Below are positions 37,250 to 49,945 of a DNA stretch of 64,000 bases, piece after piece. Both the position numbers and the translations under genes were made by a program. Every line of letters begins with the position of its first letter. Position 1 is the first letter of the stretch. The notes beneath the pieces are model-generated. The model searched no databases and was not told the origin of the DNA. It saw only the letters and a program-made list of their open reading frames with translations. This DNA comes from Nectonema munidae (lineage: Eukaryota > Nematomorpha > Nectonematoida > Nectonematidae): the NCBI GenBank assembly GCA_030549495.1, contig JAUIRK010000922.1, positions 434,001 to 498,000 on the forward strand, written 5' to 3'.

Positions 37250-38000
37250 TAGAGCACACATAAAATCTCCTCTCCGCATCTCTACAGGCTGTTGCCTCAG
37301 TACTCCAATCGACCACATCACACATGAACATGAAGGGCACACATATCTATACATCAACCATGAACTTACAACATCCCGAACACTTTATGCAACATCCACC
37401 ACAAACACGCAGATACATTTTCAATACACCGGCTAGTTACTATCATTCCTTATTCCTCTCGTTACCGCGTTGGGCTTCACAAGAATCTCTCAAAACCCAC
37501 ATCTACACACCTTTCACAGCCCAAGCCTTAAGTAATTTGCAAGCCAATTCATTACTACGCGAACGCCCTTCTCCTATTGATCCTGAAGAATCAGCACTCT
37601 CAAGAGAGGACCGAGTTCACCTAGCTCGTATTCGATGCAGACACCACCCTATAATTCCCTCTTACAAACAAAAATAGTTTTAAAAAAGTATTCCTGCCTG
37701 AAAGAAATATAGGACAAGCCAGCGATGACACCTGCCCCTTATGCAAGCAACAATCCGCAGACATCTCACACATTCTACTCAATTGTCCACCACTACAACT
37801 CCACAGAAGATATCACCACATACTCTCACTACAAGCCCTCTGGACGCACCCATTAATGTTGCGAAATGTGTGCACAGTGCGGGGTTGTTCTAGCTCTCTT
37901 TCTCATTTCTCTCATACTCTGGAGACTGCTAAGATGGTAAATAGACTGCAGTGGAGCCTTCTACCAAGGACCACTCTGGCTAGACAACAACATACCTGAA
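37250..38000 (+). mobile_element. LINE 3' fragment (C-terminal zinc-knuckle region)
   Basis: The open stretch 37324-37677 ends ALSREDRVHLARIRCRHHP. After a frame change it continues ASDDTCPLCKQQ, then ADISHILLNCPPLQLHRRYH. The REDRVHLARLRCGHHP and C-x2-C...H...C pattern is typical of the region after RNase H in Jockey/I-like non-LTR retrotransposons. The patch is visibly more GC-rich than its surroundings. The reverse transcriptase is not present. Confidence 0.78.
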
Positions 38001-39848
38001 AAAAAGTTCAAATTATCCTCAAACTTATTTTAATTGCTCAAAAATTAATCTAACTTTTTGTCTTCCCACATATGGTTCTTTGTGGTAAATCAATTGGAGA
38101 CGAGTCAAATGAGGAAAAACAAACATTTTAATTAATTTTTGGGTAATATATTAGCGGGCATAGACAGGTAGCTCTATTATATAGGTTGACCATTTAATAG
38201 GTAGACAGTATATAGTAAATTTGTACAACCAGTGAAACAATAATAATCAACTGGAGGATTGGGTAAGGTTGTTTGTCTAGATTCCACGCTTGATGAAAAC
38301 ATAAAAACTGCAAATAATAGAAACTGACATAATTTTGTAGTATAGATAGGGGTGTGGTTCTCAACCTCTTGTGTTGTGGCTCATATAGAAAAGTTGCAAA
38401 AAAAATTAACGTACGAATATCATGCTAAAACGGTCACAATTTGGCAAAGTTATTGATATATGTACAGTTTATTTAGTTTGTAGTGTAGTTTTATATCTAT
38501 GCTCTGTTCATAAAATAAAAAAGGGGAGATGGCCCATCCTCAATTTTTTGAGCATATTTGAGTAGTATTCAAATGTAAAGTGATTTTTGTGAAATAAGAG
38601 TGCTATTTCATATATGAAAGGTGATCAGGGTTGATATTCTCTTTTATACATGGACCGAAGAGAAAGTCGATCCGTTCATACTGTTTTCTATCTATGCGCT
38701 GCATACACCTTTTCACTTTTTTGTACAGATATGTATAAAGCGGCTCCTACATGTACTATGTGGTAGATACTCAAATATTATTAAGACATTTTACGATATA
38801 CATCCAGCATAGAAAATAGAATAATATATATTCCTTATAACAGGCGAATAGGAGCAAATTATTTTTAAATTTAAATTTCCATTTGTTTTATTAAAAGGGT
38901 TAAAAATCACTTTTTTTTTGAAGATTTTAAGTGTCATTAGATTAGTTCTTAATTAGACCTTTTGTTAAAAAAAAATTAACAATTTTTCTTAACAATAAGA
39001 CAGAATCGATTGTAAAATCTTCAGACTGAATAGCCCTGCGTATTTAATTATTACTTAAAACAGTGTTGTCTAAATTGCGACCATTGAGCCACATATGGCT
39101 CTCAGTATTCTCAAATGCGGCCCGCTACGTGTCTTGAAACATTATACATTTTTGCATCTTTTGAATTAGAGTAATATATAGCAAGATATGATCATATACC
39201 ACTGTCACTCAACTCCACCCCAATTTAGTTATAGAAAATACTCAAATTGACACATTTTAAACCGATTTTATTAATATTCATTTATATAAAAAATATTGTT
39301 TTCAAGGATATACTAGAAAAAAAAGAAAATGTGAGTCGAGGTCAACATTTTTTTCATAGGTACGGCACACCCCATAGGACAAAACTGAACATATAGATAA
39401 AAAAATATCTTTTAAATAAATAAAATCAAGGAAAATTAAAATGTAATCTTTGACACAAATAGATTCTACGAGAACGCCAATTTTGAATGATAATACCCTG
39501 CTTCTTATTTCAATTTCTTGCGACAATCACCCATCCTCAAAGGGTTAATTGGTTCATGCGTCCAATTCAAAAAAAAACATTTTCAACGGAATAGTCTATT
39601 GAAAAAAAAATATTAAGGGGAATAAAATAGCTTATGAAAATAGTTTGTTTATGAAAAAAATATATAACAACGAATCTAAAATGAAAACATATGATATTCA
39701 ATAATAAATGTACAAAGATTTATAAATTTTAAAATTTTTTAGCCATTTTGATGAAAATTTTAATGGACTTGATCAAAAAGATGAAATTTAATTACAAAAA
39801 AAGAATGTAAAAATTAGGATATATATATGATAGACAACTTGCATGTTA
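38001..39848. other. Intergenic, no host gene seen
   Basis: It contains a partial hAT-like end at about 38353 and another at about 39061 (CAGTGTTGTCTAAATTGCGACC) without matching right ends. The rest is AT-rich and unassigned. Confidence 0.4.
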
Positions 39849-41700
39849 TCTCCAATCCGTATATTACGATGATTCTTCTCCAACCTGTATTCTACGATGA
39901 TTCATCTCCAAACTATATACTACAATGATTCATCTCCAACCTGTATACTACGATGATTCATCTCTAACCTGTATACTACGATGATTCATCTTCAACCTGT
40001 ATACTACGATGGTTTCTATTCCATGTACAAATAACTAGGGAGACAATGTTCAACTTTCTGTTCAGATTCTGCTAGATGTAAGATTTGATATACCTCATTC
40101 GGGGAGACGATGCTACATAAGTTATTACCTGTATACTACGATGGTTCATCTCCAACCTGTATACCGCGATAATTCATATCAAAGAATCGAAAAATATTCT
40201 TTAAAAAATCAAAAAATATCAAACTTTCTGTTCATATTTTGCTACCTCATACGATATTACAAAAGTTATTACCTATACTTTGCAATTTGCACGATTTTAA
40301 ATATTATATTTGTCAAATAATCAAAATAAAATTCTGTAATCAAAGAATCGAAAAATATTCTTTAAAAAATCAAAAAATATCAAACTTTCTGTTCATATTT
40401 TGCTACCTCATATAATGTTACAAAAGTTATTACCTATACTTTGCAATTTGCCCGATTTTAAATATTATATTTGTCGAATAATCAAAGAATCGAAAAATGT
40501 TCAAATCAAAAAATATTTATTCTTTTTAAATATATCGTTGGCTCCCCTTACTTTTAAAATTGAAAGATAAATCAATGCAATTAATTTTTATCAAATTATG
40601 CACATACGAAACTAAAAGTAAATCAATAATGTGATTTATTCTTCGCACACTGTCGGTATAAATATAGCGAATGCCCTTTGTTAAAAATTAGAAAGGTTGT
40701 ATCTAAACTAAATAAAAGTAGACTACCATTATCCAACAAAATTCGTACATTCAATCGACAAAACCACACACGCGTGCTAAAGATGTGGTGAAGCGTATGT
40801 GAGATAAGAATTCACTGCGCTCACAAACGCGTAATGCAACATGTATTAATCTTTCTTCGCATAATTATGCTCTAAAATCAATCAATAATGTGATTTATTC
40901 ATCGCACACTGTCGGTATAAATATAACGAATGCCCTTCGTTAAAAATTATAAAGGTTCTATCTAAACTAAATAAAAGTAGACTACGATTATCAAACAAAA
41001 CTCTTACATTTAATTGACATTTTTCACTTGAAAAATAATTTAAAATTTATTAGAAAAATATTATACTGACCTATACTACTGATCCATAAAAAGTAAAAAA
41101 TATATATTAATTTTCAACAGTTTTATTTAACTATGACATTTTAAAATGTTAAAAACCATATTCTACCTTTGTGAATATAAAATTTTGAAGAAATAATATA
41201 TAAACTCCTCACGTTAATTATTGGTATTTTTTGAAACTAGATAAAAGTTGACTGACCTCACATAAAAGCGGATTTTGGAAAAATAAAAATATATTTATTT
41301 GTAAAACCTAGCCTATTTTACCCACAAAGAGTATAGCTTCAAATCTTGTACATTCGATCAATATTTTTCACTTTAAAAATAATTTTAAATTTATTAGAAA
41401 AACATTATACTGACCTGTACTACTGACCCATAAAAAGTAAAAAATATATATTAATTTTCGACAGTTTTCTTCAACTATGAAATTTTAAAATGTAAAAAAT
41501 CATATTTTACCTTTGAGAATATAAAATATTGAAAAAATATTATATAAATTAAGAACGTTGATTATTATTGGTATTTTTTGAAACTAGATAAAACTTGACT
41601 GACCTCACATAAAAGCAGATTTTGGAAAAATGAAAATATATTTATTTGTATACCTTAGCCTATGTTAACCACAAAGAGTATACCTTTCCAATGATATCAT
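39849..41700. repeat. Zone of four successive tandem repeats
   Basis: (a) 39849-40016: six units of 28 bp, consensus TCTCCAACCTGTATACTACG plus ATGATTCA, with two more units at about 40129-40180. (b) A unit of about 161 bp beginning CAAAGAATCGAAAAATATTC at 40180 and 40341, and a partial third at 40483. (c) A unit beginning AATCAATAATGTGATTTATT at 40621 and 40880 (period about 259). (d) A unit beginning TTTTCACTT at about 41021 and 41365 (period about 344). No coding potential was recognised. Confidence 0.88.
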
Positions 41701-41965
41701 TTTCATTCAATTTTTTTTTAAAAATCTTCACATTATGCTTCAATAAAAAGGTGGTCCGTAATTTTTTCAAAAATTTAGACAAAATTTTTCGAAGTAAAGT
41801 CCATTTATTAAAATTTTTTAAAACTTTTGCAAAAATAAATTATTTTAGAGTATGTAGCAAACGATAAGCTTTCTAATGATATATATATCATGAAAAAGAA
41901 ATATTGAAAAACAGTTTAATTCTTTCTGCAAATCAAACAAGTAAAAATTTGCAAAAAGTAGTATT

Positions 41966-41976
41966 GGTAGTAGTAG

Positions 41977-42003
<27 letters not shown>
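41966..42003. repeat. (AGT)n/(ATT)n microsatellite
   Basis: GTAGTAGTATTATTATTATT continuing as ATT units. Confidence 0.85.
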
Positions 42004-42007
<4 letters not shown>

Positions 42008-43003
42008 TACATAAACATTTCAACCAATCATATAGTTTTTATGAAATAAAACTGCAATTTCAAAGTTAAATTTTTTGAACTTTTAGGTAGAATTTTTGAA
42101 ATGTGGCTTTCAATATATATATAAAATATTTTTTGAAAATTTTTATTTTAAGTATATTTTTTAAGCATTTTACGATTTACACATTTAAATATATAATAAG
42201 GCTGGCAAGTTTGGCAAGTTGTCTCCCCGGAGGTCTTGCCAGACCTCTGATAAAATAAAGATAAAAGTTATATATTATGTAACTTATATAATTTTTATTA
42301 AGCTAGGACAGGGCTATTGAGCCCTCTTGACTTTCCTAAAATCTTATGAAAGATGAGAAAATAGTAAATGTATTATAAAATGGAATATAGGGATTTGGAT
42401 ACAGTTGTAGGGGGCTTCCGATAAATTTGAATTAAAAATAGTAGAGCTTACATTTGATTTATTTATTTGGTGTAAAAAAATTTTTCATTTGCAATTAACT
42501 TGACCTTAAAAAATTTCGATAAAGTGGATACAATTTCAGTTTTTCAAAAGTATAGATTTGATATGCTTTGAATAGGGTATTTAGCTGGATATTTGTGGTT
42601 TGCCAATCATCTATCTAAAAATTGAGGAATTTCTTATAGATAAAACTTTTAATATTGATTATTATAGAAAAATATTTGCATATATGTGAGTAAAGAGATA
42701 AGATGAGATTATATAGGGTGAATTAGAAATTTTACTACGCTATGCTTCGATTAAAGATAAAAAGTTTGTTAAAAAGAAAATTAAAAAAAATTTCAAAATT
42801 TTTATATTTGTTTATAAATGTTGCAAAATTATGGGATAAAATTGTCATTGTTAAATTAGTGAGAAACTATAGTTCATTTTGTTCAGGATAAAAGATAGAA
42901 AAGGTGATGTACTTTCAGTAGTAATACTAACGTAAGAATGATACGTAAAAATAAAACAAACTTTTTAAAGAAGAGAAAGAGAGAAATTTCGAAATATTGA
43001 ATA

Positions 43004-43840
43004 CAGGTAATCGTCGACTTACGACGGGTTCCGTTCTGAATAACCTGTCGTAAAGCGAACTGGACGTAAGTCGAGTAGGTACATGTCAGAGTTAAAGTTA
43101 CATTTTGTAGCTATATTTAATATTTATGCCTCGAAATTCTTTTAATTCTTGATATTTACACTCACTATAGTACATGAAGGTATTATGTTACCTTTAAGGT
43201 ATTATGTGTTACCTTTATATATGTATATATATGCTGTTTATGTTTACAAAAAATGTAAAAAATATAAGTCAAAAATTTAAAAACAGTTTTATTTGGACAC
43301 ATCACAAATAAAAATTATTTTTCGCTTGTGAATAGATGCGAACCTTCAAGATCTTCACTGAGCGCAGAGCTAAATGAAGGAGATTCTTTTTACGGAAACG
43401 TAGTCATTTTTGTTTGAACGGTATTTTTGCGTCTCTCCTCATAAATTTCCTTATATGGACGAAAAGCATCTAAAACCAATCTTTCAATTTTTGCAAAACG
43501 TTTAACATTGGAATCCATTTTTTCAAAATGTGCAAGAACTTTGTTGACTTGCAATAAGCCTTCTGCTAGTCCTTTGGTGCTGAAAATCCTTTGCACATCC
43601 TTTTCTGCCACGCTTTTTTCTGTTGCCCTCATTTCTTCTGTTACTTTTTCTTCTTCAAGAACAATCAATTCTTCATTTGTCAGTTCCTCATTTTCTTTTT
43701 CAATTATTTCTTCGACTTCTTCAATTTCACATTCCAAAGAAAGTTCTTTTGCCAGTGAGACTATTTTTTCTTTGATTATTTCTAAATCACTTTCACTGTC
43801 GTGGCCAGCATTAATAAATAGTTTTACTTTTTAAAAACTA
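43004..43840 (-). mobile_element. Tigger transposon, 3' part with terminus
   Basis: CAGGTAATCGTCGACTTACG at 43004, preceded by TA, is a Tigger-type terminus (TA target). On the minus strand an open frame from about 43834 to 43390 reads acidic coiled sequence and then LLQVNKVLAHFEKMDSNVKR and a TVQTKMTTFP end. This is the C-terminal tail of Tigger/pogo transposases. The DDE domain is missing. The 5' part lies about 10 kb away at 53.87-54.22 kb. Confidence 0.85.
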
Positions 43841-43848
43841 AAGGTGGT

Positions 43849-44696
43849 TAGTTCCAGAGTTACAATGCTTTAAATGTCCAAAAATGAGAAAAAACATCAA
43901 ATTTCACATAGGGTAGTATCTAAATCCAAATATATAAAGCCGATCTCTTAGATATTTTACCAAAAGATTCTTTCAATAATGTTCTACAACTTTGTAAAGT
44001 TACATGTGGCTGTGATAAATATAAATACTTTTTATACACTCTGAAACTTATCTATATACATGTACAAATAGTAAAATCTTCGATATCTTTGTAATTATAG
44101 GAGATATTCAAATTCTGATTTCAGATTCGGAATCTACGCATAAAGCTGAGTCAGAATCAACTATAAAAAAAATTTCGAAAAAATTCTCCAATACCCCCCT
44201 CTTTGGAAAAAAAGGTCCGTTATAGACATTTCGTCCTAACTTTTTAATTAGAAAAGTCACTTTCTGGTCAAATTTTCTGTAGGACCAAAAAATTTCAAAA
44301 AATACCCAAGGTCCCCTACCTTGGAAAAAATGTCACTTTCTGATAAATTTCCTGTGGGACCAAATGCAACTTTTAAATTATAACTCGAATCATTCTGAAA
44401 CTTGACATAGTTCTTAAAAACAGTTATCCCTATCATATTCACTTATTATATTGGTTACGGTCCTTTTCAAAAAAATTTTTGGCCATTTCCGGCCCGAAAT
44501 TAAAAAAAATTCTCCAATACCTCCCCTTAGAAAAATGATGCCACTTATTAACATAACGTCCTAACTTTGCAATTATAAGAGATATTCAAAATTTGATTGC
44601 AGATTTGAAATCTAGGATTAGTAAAGAAAAAAAATTAAATAGTAAATAGACAAAATTAAAAAGAGGTAACAAATTTATTTAAAAAATATTAAAAAC
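43849..44696. repeat. Left copy of about 0.8-kb direct repeat
   Basis: From TAGTTCCAGAGTTACAATGC to TATTAAAAAC it matches 52584-53385 in the same orientation, with a few indels. It contains two copies of GTCACTTTCTGG and ends three bases before the stop codon of the recombinase gene. Confidence 0.9.
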
Positions 44697-44698
44697 AT

Positions 44699-47600
44699 TT
44701 ACATTTTTTTAATGATCCAGCGCACTTTATCATACAATTTTTTTATGTTCCATTTCATCAAAATTTGATCGTTCTCCATAATTTTTTTTATAATATATAG
44801 ATTAACATATTTTTCTTTTATAAATTTTTTATATACATACAAATCTTCATTTGAAAAGATGGATTTTTTCCTTCCTGTCCCATAAGAAGTTTTTAAATTC
44901 AATCTATTAACCCTTACTCTGAGGAAGCGTTTGCATAACGGGCTTTCCTCAGAGATAAGGGAATAGTCATTGTTGTCCATTTTTTCAAGAGGTAAAATAG
45001 GTGTAGCTTGTGGAGCAGGATTAGATAACGGAGAAATGAATGTAGCTTGTGGATCAGGATTAGATGAAGGAGAAATGAGTGAATGTGGTTCTGGAAGAAT
45101 GGATGGTGAAGGAGAAATGTTTGTAGATGTATGTGGAGAAGGAGAAAAACATTTGGAAGTGAGAGTTGAACTGGAAGATGGAGAAGAGGAATGTTTTGCG
45201 GGAATGTTGGATAAGGGTTTAAAAAAAACCCCTGTTTTTTTCTTTTTCAATGTAAATTTTCTTTCTTTTATTTCTTCAAAATCAGATATAGAAGTTTCGG
45301 ATTTGGAACTTAGTGATTCTTCTTCACTGCTGGAGTAAATTTTTTCTTTATTTTCTAAAAAAAAAAAAAGAATTAAAAATGAAAATTTAAATAACAAAAT
45401 ACTTTTATTTACTTCATCAATTTTTTTTGTAACATCTTTTAGATTTTCTAAAAAAATTAAAATTAAATATCAAATTAAATTTAGGTGTTGCTTGCCTTCA
45501 ATAAATGCTTCATTAAGTTCTGAATTTTCATCAGAAGATGAATAAATTTCTATAAAAAAAAAGAATTAAAAATGAAAATTTAAATAACAAAATACTTTTA
45601 TTCTTTTCATCAATTTTTTTTGTAACATCTTTTAGATTTTCTAAAAAAATTAAAACTAAATATTAAAATATCAAATTAAATTTAGATGTTGCTTACTTTC
45701 AATAAATGCTTCATTAAGTTCTGGATTTTCATCAGAAGATGAATAAATTTCTAAAAAAAAACTAATTAAAAAGAGAAATAAAAACAACAATGTTACTTTT
45801 AGGATTTTCCGAGAAACACACTTTTTTGCTACATTTTTGTACTAAAAAATAATTAGATGAAAAAATGCAATTTTAATATAATTGTATACTTTTTAAGTTT
45901 TGAATATTTGTTAAAGTTTTTGATGAACATGACACTATGCCTTTTAATATTGCTAATTTTTTATCGACAATATTTTGCGATCGCATATTTTCCATCAATC
46001 GATCAGAATGATCGTAATATCTAAAAGAAAAATTTAATTATCTAAATCTATAAAGGAACAAATACATACAATCTTTGAGTATTTTGGCTGTGGTTCATAA
46101 CCGTTGCCAGGTTTTCTAAATCCCCTTCTTGTTCGTTCTTAAAATACGTTACCAAACTCTTTCTCAAAAGATGATCGGATATTAGTTTATTTAGAATTCC
46201 TTTGGAGTATCTTTATAAATAAAATAAAATTAAAAAATTAAATTATTAATTAACTATTGAAAAATTTGATACCGTGAAAAATTTTTGCCTATGGTACTTG
46301 TTGTCATTTTATTACCGTTGAAGGTAATAAAAAATTCTTTACTTTCAGAGTTAATTGAATTTCTTATTTTTCTTAAAAATAAAAAAAAGTATTCTAAAAA
46401 GTGTAAAAAAAATCTTCATACTTCAAAAAAAGATCCATGTCTTTATAGAGATTCCTATCAATGGACATTATCGCTTGTCCACGGCGCTCATTCTTATGGG
46501 CTTTTACTTTAATAACATACTTTTTATTGATGTATTTAGCATTGTTAAACTCGGTTATTTGCAAATTTATTGCGACGCCTACTCTTTGACCATTAATACT
46601 TAAAAACTTCGTAATACAGTAGTCTCTGAAGTTTTTTTGCTGTATAAAGGTTAAATGTATTAGAATTTTCGATTTAATGATATCATATTCGTAAAAATCT
46701 TCCATAGAATTTAAATATAATTTTAACTCTTTGTTAGATAGCATGCAAGTGTTTTCTTTGATATCCATTGCTCTGATTTTAGTAGCTTTTTTAGTACCTT
46801 AAAAAATTCAATATTAATATTAATTTTAACAATAAATTAGTGTAACTCTAACCTTTTGTTGTCCTATGAAAGACAATTTTAAAAGTTTCAACATCAAACA
46901 TAAAATTGCTTGGAAACTCATTTTTATAAATGATAAAAAAATCTAAGAAACGTTTCAAATATATCATATATGAAACGATTGTTCCTATAAAGATTAAATT
47001 ATTAATGTAGGAATTATAAAAATAATTAAATTAAAAAAAGCAAAATATACCGGGCTGCTTGTCGGTCTCCCATTTTATCAAAACAGCGTTTTGAAAATCA
47101 GTTAATCTACTGAAACAAGTTAACCATGATTTTGAAGGGAATTGGGTAGCATACATGGTAAACGCAAGCGATACTACACGGCAATTATCATAAGCTGATT
47201 TTGAATTTTGCCTATCCAACAACCGACACATTAAACAAACGAAAAAATTATATATTATAATATATAAATTTCCTAGGAAAAAAAATTAATTAAATTTTTT
47301 TTAAATTTATCCAAAAGTAAATATACCCCATTTGTTTTGTTCATCTTTAAAAGTTCTGTAGAAATGAGAATTTCTCAAAATCCTACTTTCAAAAACCTCA
47401 GTGGTTAAAATCCATGATTTTTTATTTTCTTTATCATCGTTCATCTTAACTATATCTTTTGCTAAAGTTAAAAAATAAAATTAGAAAATAAATAGAAATA
47501 AAAAACAAATACCATCCAAATCATGAGCATTTTTGTAATGTTGAAATAATTTGGAAAATTTCATTTTACAGATCTGGCATTCTTCTTTTAATTTATTTTC

Positions 47601-47717
47601 ATTTGTAGAGCAATACCCAACTTTTTGATATTTTGTAAAATTTTCATTTTTATGTACAAGTTGCAGGTGACGTTTTAGTCTGCACACCACAGCACCGCAA
47701 ATGTCACAAGTAAAATT
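44699..47717 (-). CDS. Crypton-like tyrosine recombinase, 14 exons, 5' exon not found
   Basis: Predicted exons (high to low): 47717-47513, 47461-47327, 47272-47051, 46984-46853, 46797-46422, 46371-46273, 46210-46070, 46020-45890, 45841-45797, 45750-45697, 45640-45596, 45549-45496, 45447-45403, 45354-44699. Introns are about 40-75 bp and every phase fits, giving about 780 open codons. Exon 1 has two fingers of form C-x2-C-x9-H-x4-H (CDIC..., CQIC...). The recombinase core shows GQRVGVAINLQ (box I Arg), KVKAHKN (Lys), SDHLLRKSL (His-x-x-Arg) and VMNHSQNTQRLYYDH (His and Tyr). A Ser/Pro-rich linker leads to a SANT-like tail, RKKSIFSNEDLYVYKKFI. No reverse transcriptase was seen, hence Crypton rather than DIRS. 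It could be an element gene or a domesticated one. One exon (45549-45496) would use a GC donor. Confidence 0.8.
45353..45756 (-). repeat. Tandemly duplicated exon pair in the recombinase gene
   Basis: Two nearly identical units of about 200 bp lie head to tail (about 45353-45549 and 45550-45756). Each contains an exon encoding KIYSSSDENPELNEAFIE and one encoding NLKDVTKKIDE, plus both introns. The pair adds 99 nt, so the frame is kept. The last exon begins with a diverged third version (EKIYSSSEEESL). Confidence 0.9.
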
Positions 47718-47735
47718 CTAACATAAAATTATATA

Positions 47736-48560
47736 TTACATCTCAGATCTATCCCCAGCGGGGGGGGCCCCAAGGCCCCCACAAAGCCCCCTTTTTTTTC
47801 TCCGTTTTTTGCGGTTTTTCCTTTTTCCGTTTAAGCGCCGCGTTTCGTTTCCTTTTTCTTTTATATAAACTTTTTCGTCCGTTTTGGGTCGGGTTTTTAA
47901 ATTAATTGAAGTTTTTTTTGGCAAAATTAAAAAATTTCCGTTTTTTTTTTGTTTTTCTGTTTTCTTTTTTTCTTTTTTTATTTTTTTTTGTTTTGAAGTT
48001 TGATTTTCGTTTTGTCTTTTCTTTTTTTTAGCAAATCCTTTTTTAGAAAATAAATAATTTGTAAAATTTATATTACAAATTTAAAGTGGAATGGGGGTTC
48101 TTCTTTTCCAAAATTTTTAATAATAATTTATATGGAGTTCTGTTTTTGTTTGTTTAAACTTCGATTTTATGGAAAGAAAAAAAAAAGAAGAGTGCAGACA
48201 TGAATATCGGAAGTATGTGAAGTTGTTTAGAGGTCGGCCATTTAAATTTTCAAAATTCCTTTGAAAGTTTTCCGGTCTTCCCGTCCAAATTACTTGACGA
48301 AAGGGCGGGGGAAGGTGGAAGGCGGAGGGGCAGAAAATTTTTGGTCTTGGATTCCGGGGGACTTCACATTTCAGGAGTTTCTACTTTTGCACTATTGAAA
48401 AACCAAAAGAAATATTATTCAATTCGGGAAGGAATTTACGCCAGGGGAAGTTTCATCCGTGAAAAAAATCGCTTCTATAGTGCATTTGGGTGTATTCTGA
48501 GAGTTCGTTCGGAAATTTTTCATGTTTTGTGGAGAGGCAGGGGGGAGGCCTTACAACAAA
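47736..48560. other. GC-rich patch upstream of the recombinase gene
   Basis: It contains GGGGGGGCCCCAAGGCCCCC around 47761 and G-rich sequence at 48306-48335, in otherwise AT-rich DNA. It lies just 5' of the first recognised recombinase exon and could hold its promoter or first exon. A short Lys/Arg-rich open stretch (about 47924-47736, minus) is present, but its frame does not splice into the finger exon by any site I could find. Confidence 0.5.
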
Positions 48561-49593
48561 ACAAATTTTTCCTTTTTATTTTGTTTGATACAAATTTCAA
48601 GTTTTGTCGGAGCTGTTTTTCCAAAGTGAAAATTTGGATTCTTTGAAAAGATTATTAGAACAAAGATGAGGGTTTCAACTACAAAGTTCTCTCTGAATTT
48701 TGCAATAAAAAAAAAAATTATAATTAAGTTATAATGTGGAATATAATATATAAAATATTTAAAAAATAATTATAATAAAAATTTTGAAATGGAGTATTAG
48801 GGTAAAAATAAGTGTATTGAGATAAATGAGGTGTTGAAAAATATTAAAATATAAAAAATTATTCAAAAATATAATGAAAATTTAAAGAGCCTCAAAGTGA
48901 ACAAAAAAACTTACTTTTTGAGGCATTAAAATAATCAGGAGTAAAAAACAAAATTATTAAAGGAAATTAAAAAAGCAGATTAAAATTGAAATAAAAATTA
49001 AAAGAAGCAAAATTTTAAGTGAAGAAGCGATAAAAAGTGAAAAAGGGAAAATTGAAAATTTGGGCAGCAATTGAGTCTGAAAAAGTTAGAAGGGACAAGG
49101 GAATAACATATGAAAAATCATTTGAAATTAATAGCCCGGAATATTTTTTGAAATAAAATTAATTTAGAAAAATTATTATAAATAACAAATAATAACTTTT
49201 TAGATCATTAAATAGATAAAAATAACATTTTCTCCACCCCCAAAAACCTAAGAGAGGTGAAAATTCGGTATTAGAAAAGTCAATTCGTCAAAAAAACGGA
49301 CTTTTTTCTGCTTAAAAAAGTGCAAAAAATTGGTGGCGTTAACTGACCAATAGATCGTCAATCACTTTTTGACGTGGGGTCAATGAACTACCATCAATCA
49401 TTCTTTGACATGAGTACAATGTACTAACTACATCCATCAAAACATGACATGAGTACAATGTACTTACATTCCAAAATCCATCACTTTTTGACAGGATGGA
49501 ATTTTTTCTATATTTATTTATAGAAATAGATTAGATTATAATTAATAAATTTAATAATTTAATAATTTAAAGATAAATAAATTAGATTTATTT
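48561..49593. other. Unassigned AT-rich stretch inside the complex
   Basis: Poly-purine AT-rich sequence. Around 49360-49490 a short direct repeat, (GACATGAGTACAATGTACT), occurs twice. No gene was recognised. Confidence 0.4.
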
Positions 49594-49945
49594 ATAGTCC
49601 CTTGGGATTATAACCCTAATTTTTTTTTTTAATTTTTTTTTTTTATAAATTTTTAAAAAAAGATTTTTATGATCCCGTTTATATTTTTTTCTTTAACATT
49701 CGGGTGTCTAAGGTAGTTTTTTATACTGAGTTCAGCCCTGCCTACAGTTTTTTTGTATCATGTATAGGTCCCGAGATTTTCGGTCCGAAAATGGCCAAAA
49801 AATTTTTGTGTAGGACCGTAATCAATATAATAAGTGAATATGATAGGGATAACTGTTATTAAGAACTATGTCAAGTTTCATAATGATTGGAGTTATAGTT
49901 TAAAAGTTGCATTTGGTCCTACAGAAAATTTGACCAGAAAGTGAC
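49594..49945 (-). repeat. Inverted-repeat arm pairing with 53.09-53.61 kb
   Basis: Its reverse complement follows the right side of the complex: ATGCAACTTTTAAACT, GACATAGTTCTTAA, GTTATCCCTATCATATTCAC, CTATACATGATA, AACTGTAGGCAGGGCTGAA, TAGACACCCGAATGTTAAAG, ATCCCAAGG. The right arm has about 150 bp of extra sequence (about 53241-53390). Confidence 0.85.

Noticed and set aside
39061-39200. hAT MITE starting CAGTGTTGTCTAAATTGCG
   Set aside because: Only one end was found; no inverted partner or target duplication.
43508-43834. 108-codon Ser-rich open frame on the + strand
   Set aside because: Mirror of the acidic Tigger C-terminal tail on the minus strand.
44970-45338. 122-codon Gly/Glu-rich open frame on the + strand
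   Set aside because: It is antisense to the Ser/Pro-rich linker of the recombinase's last exon, whose frame and splice phases are well supported.
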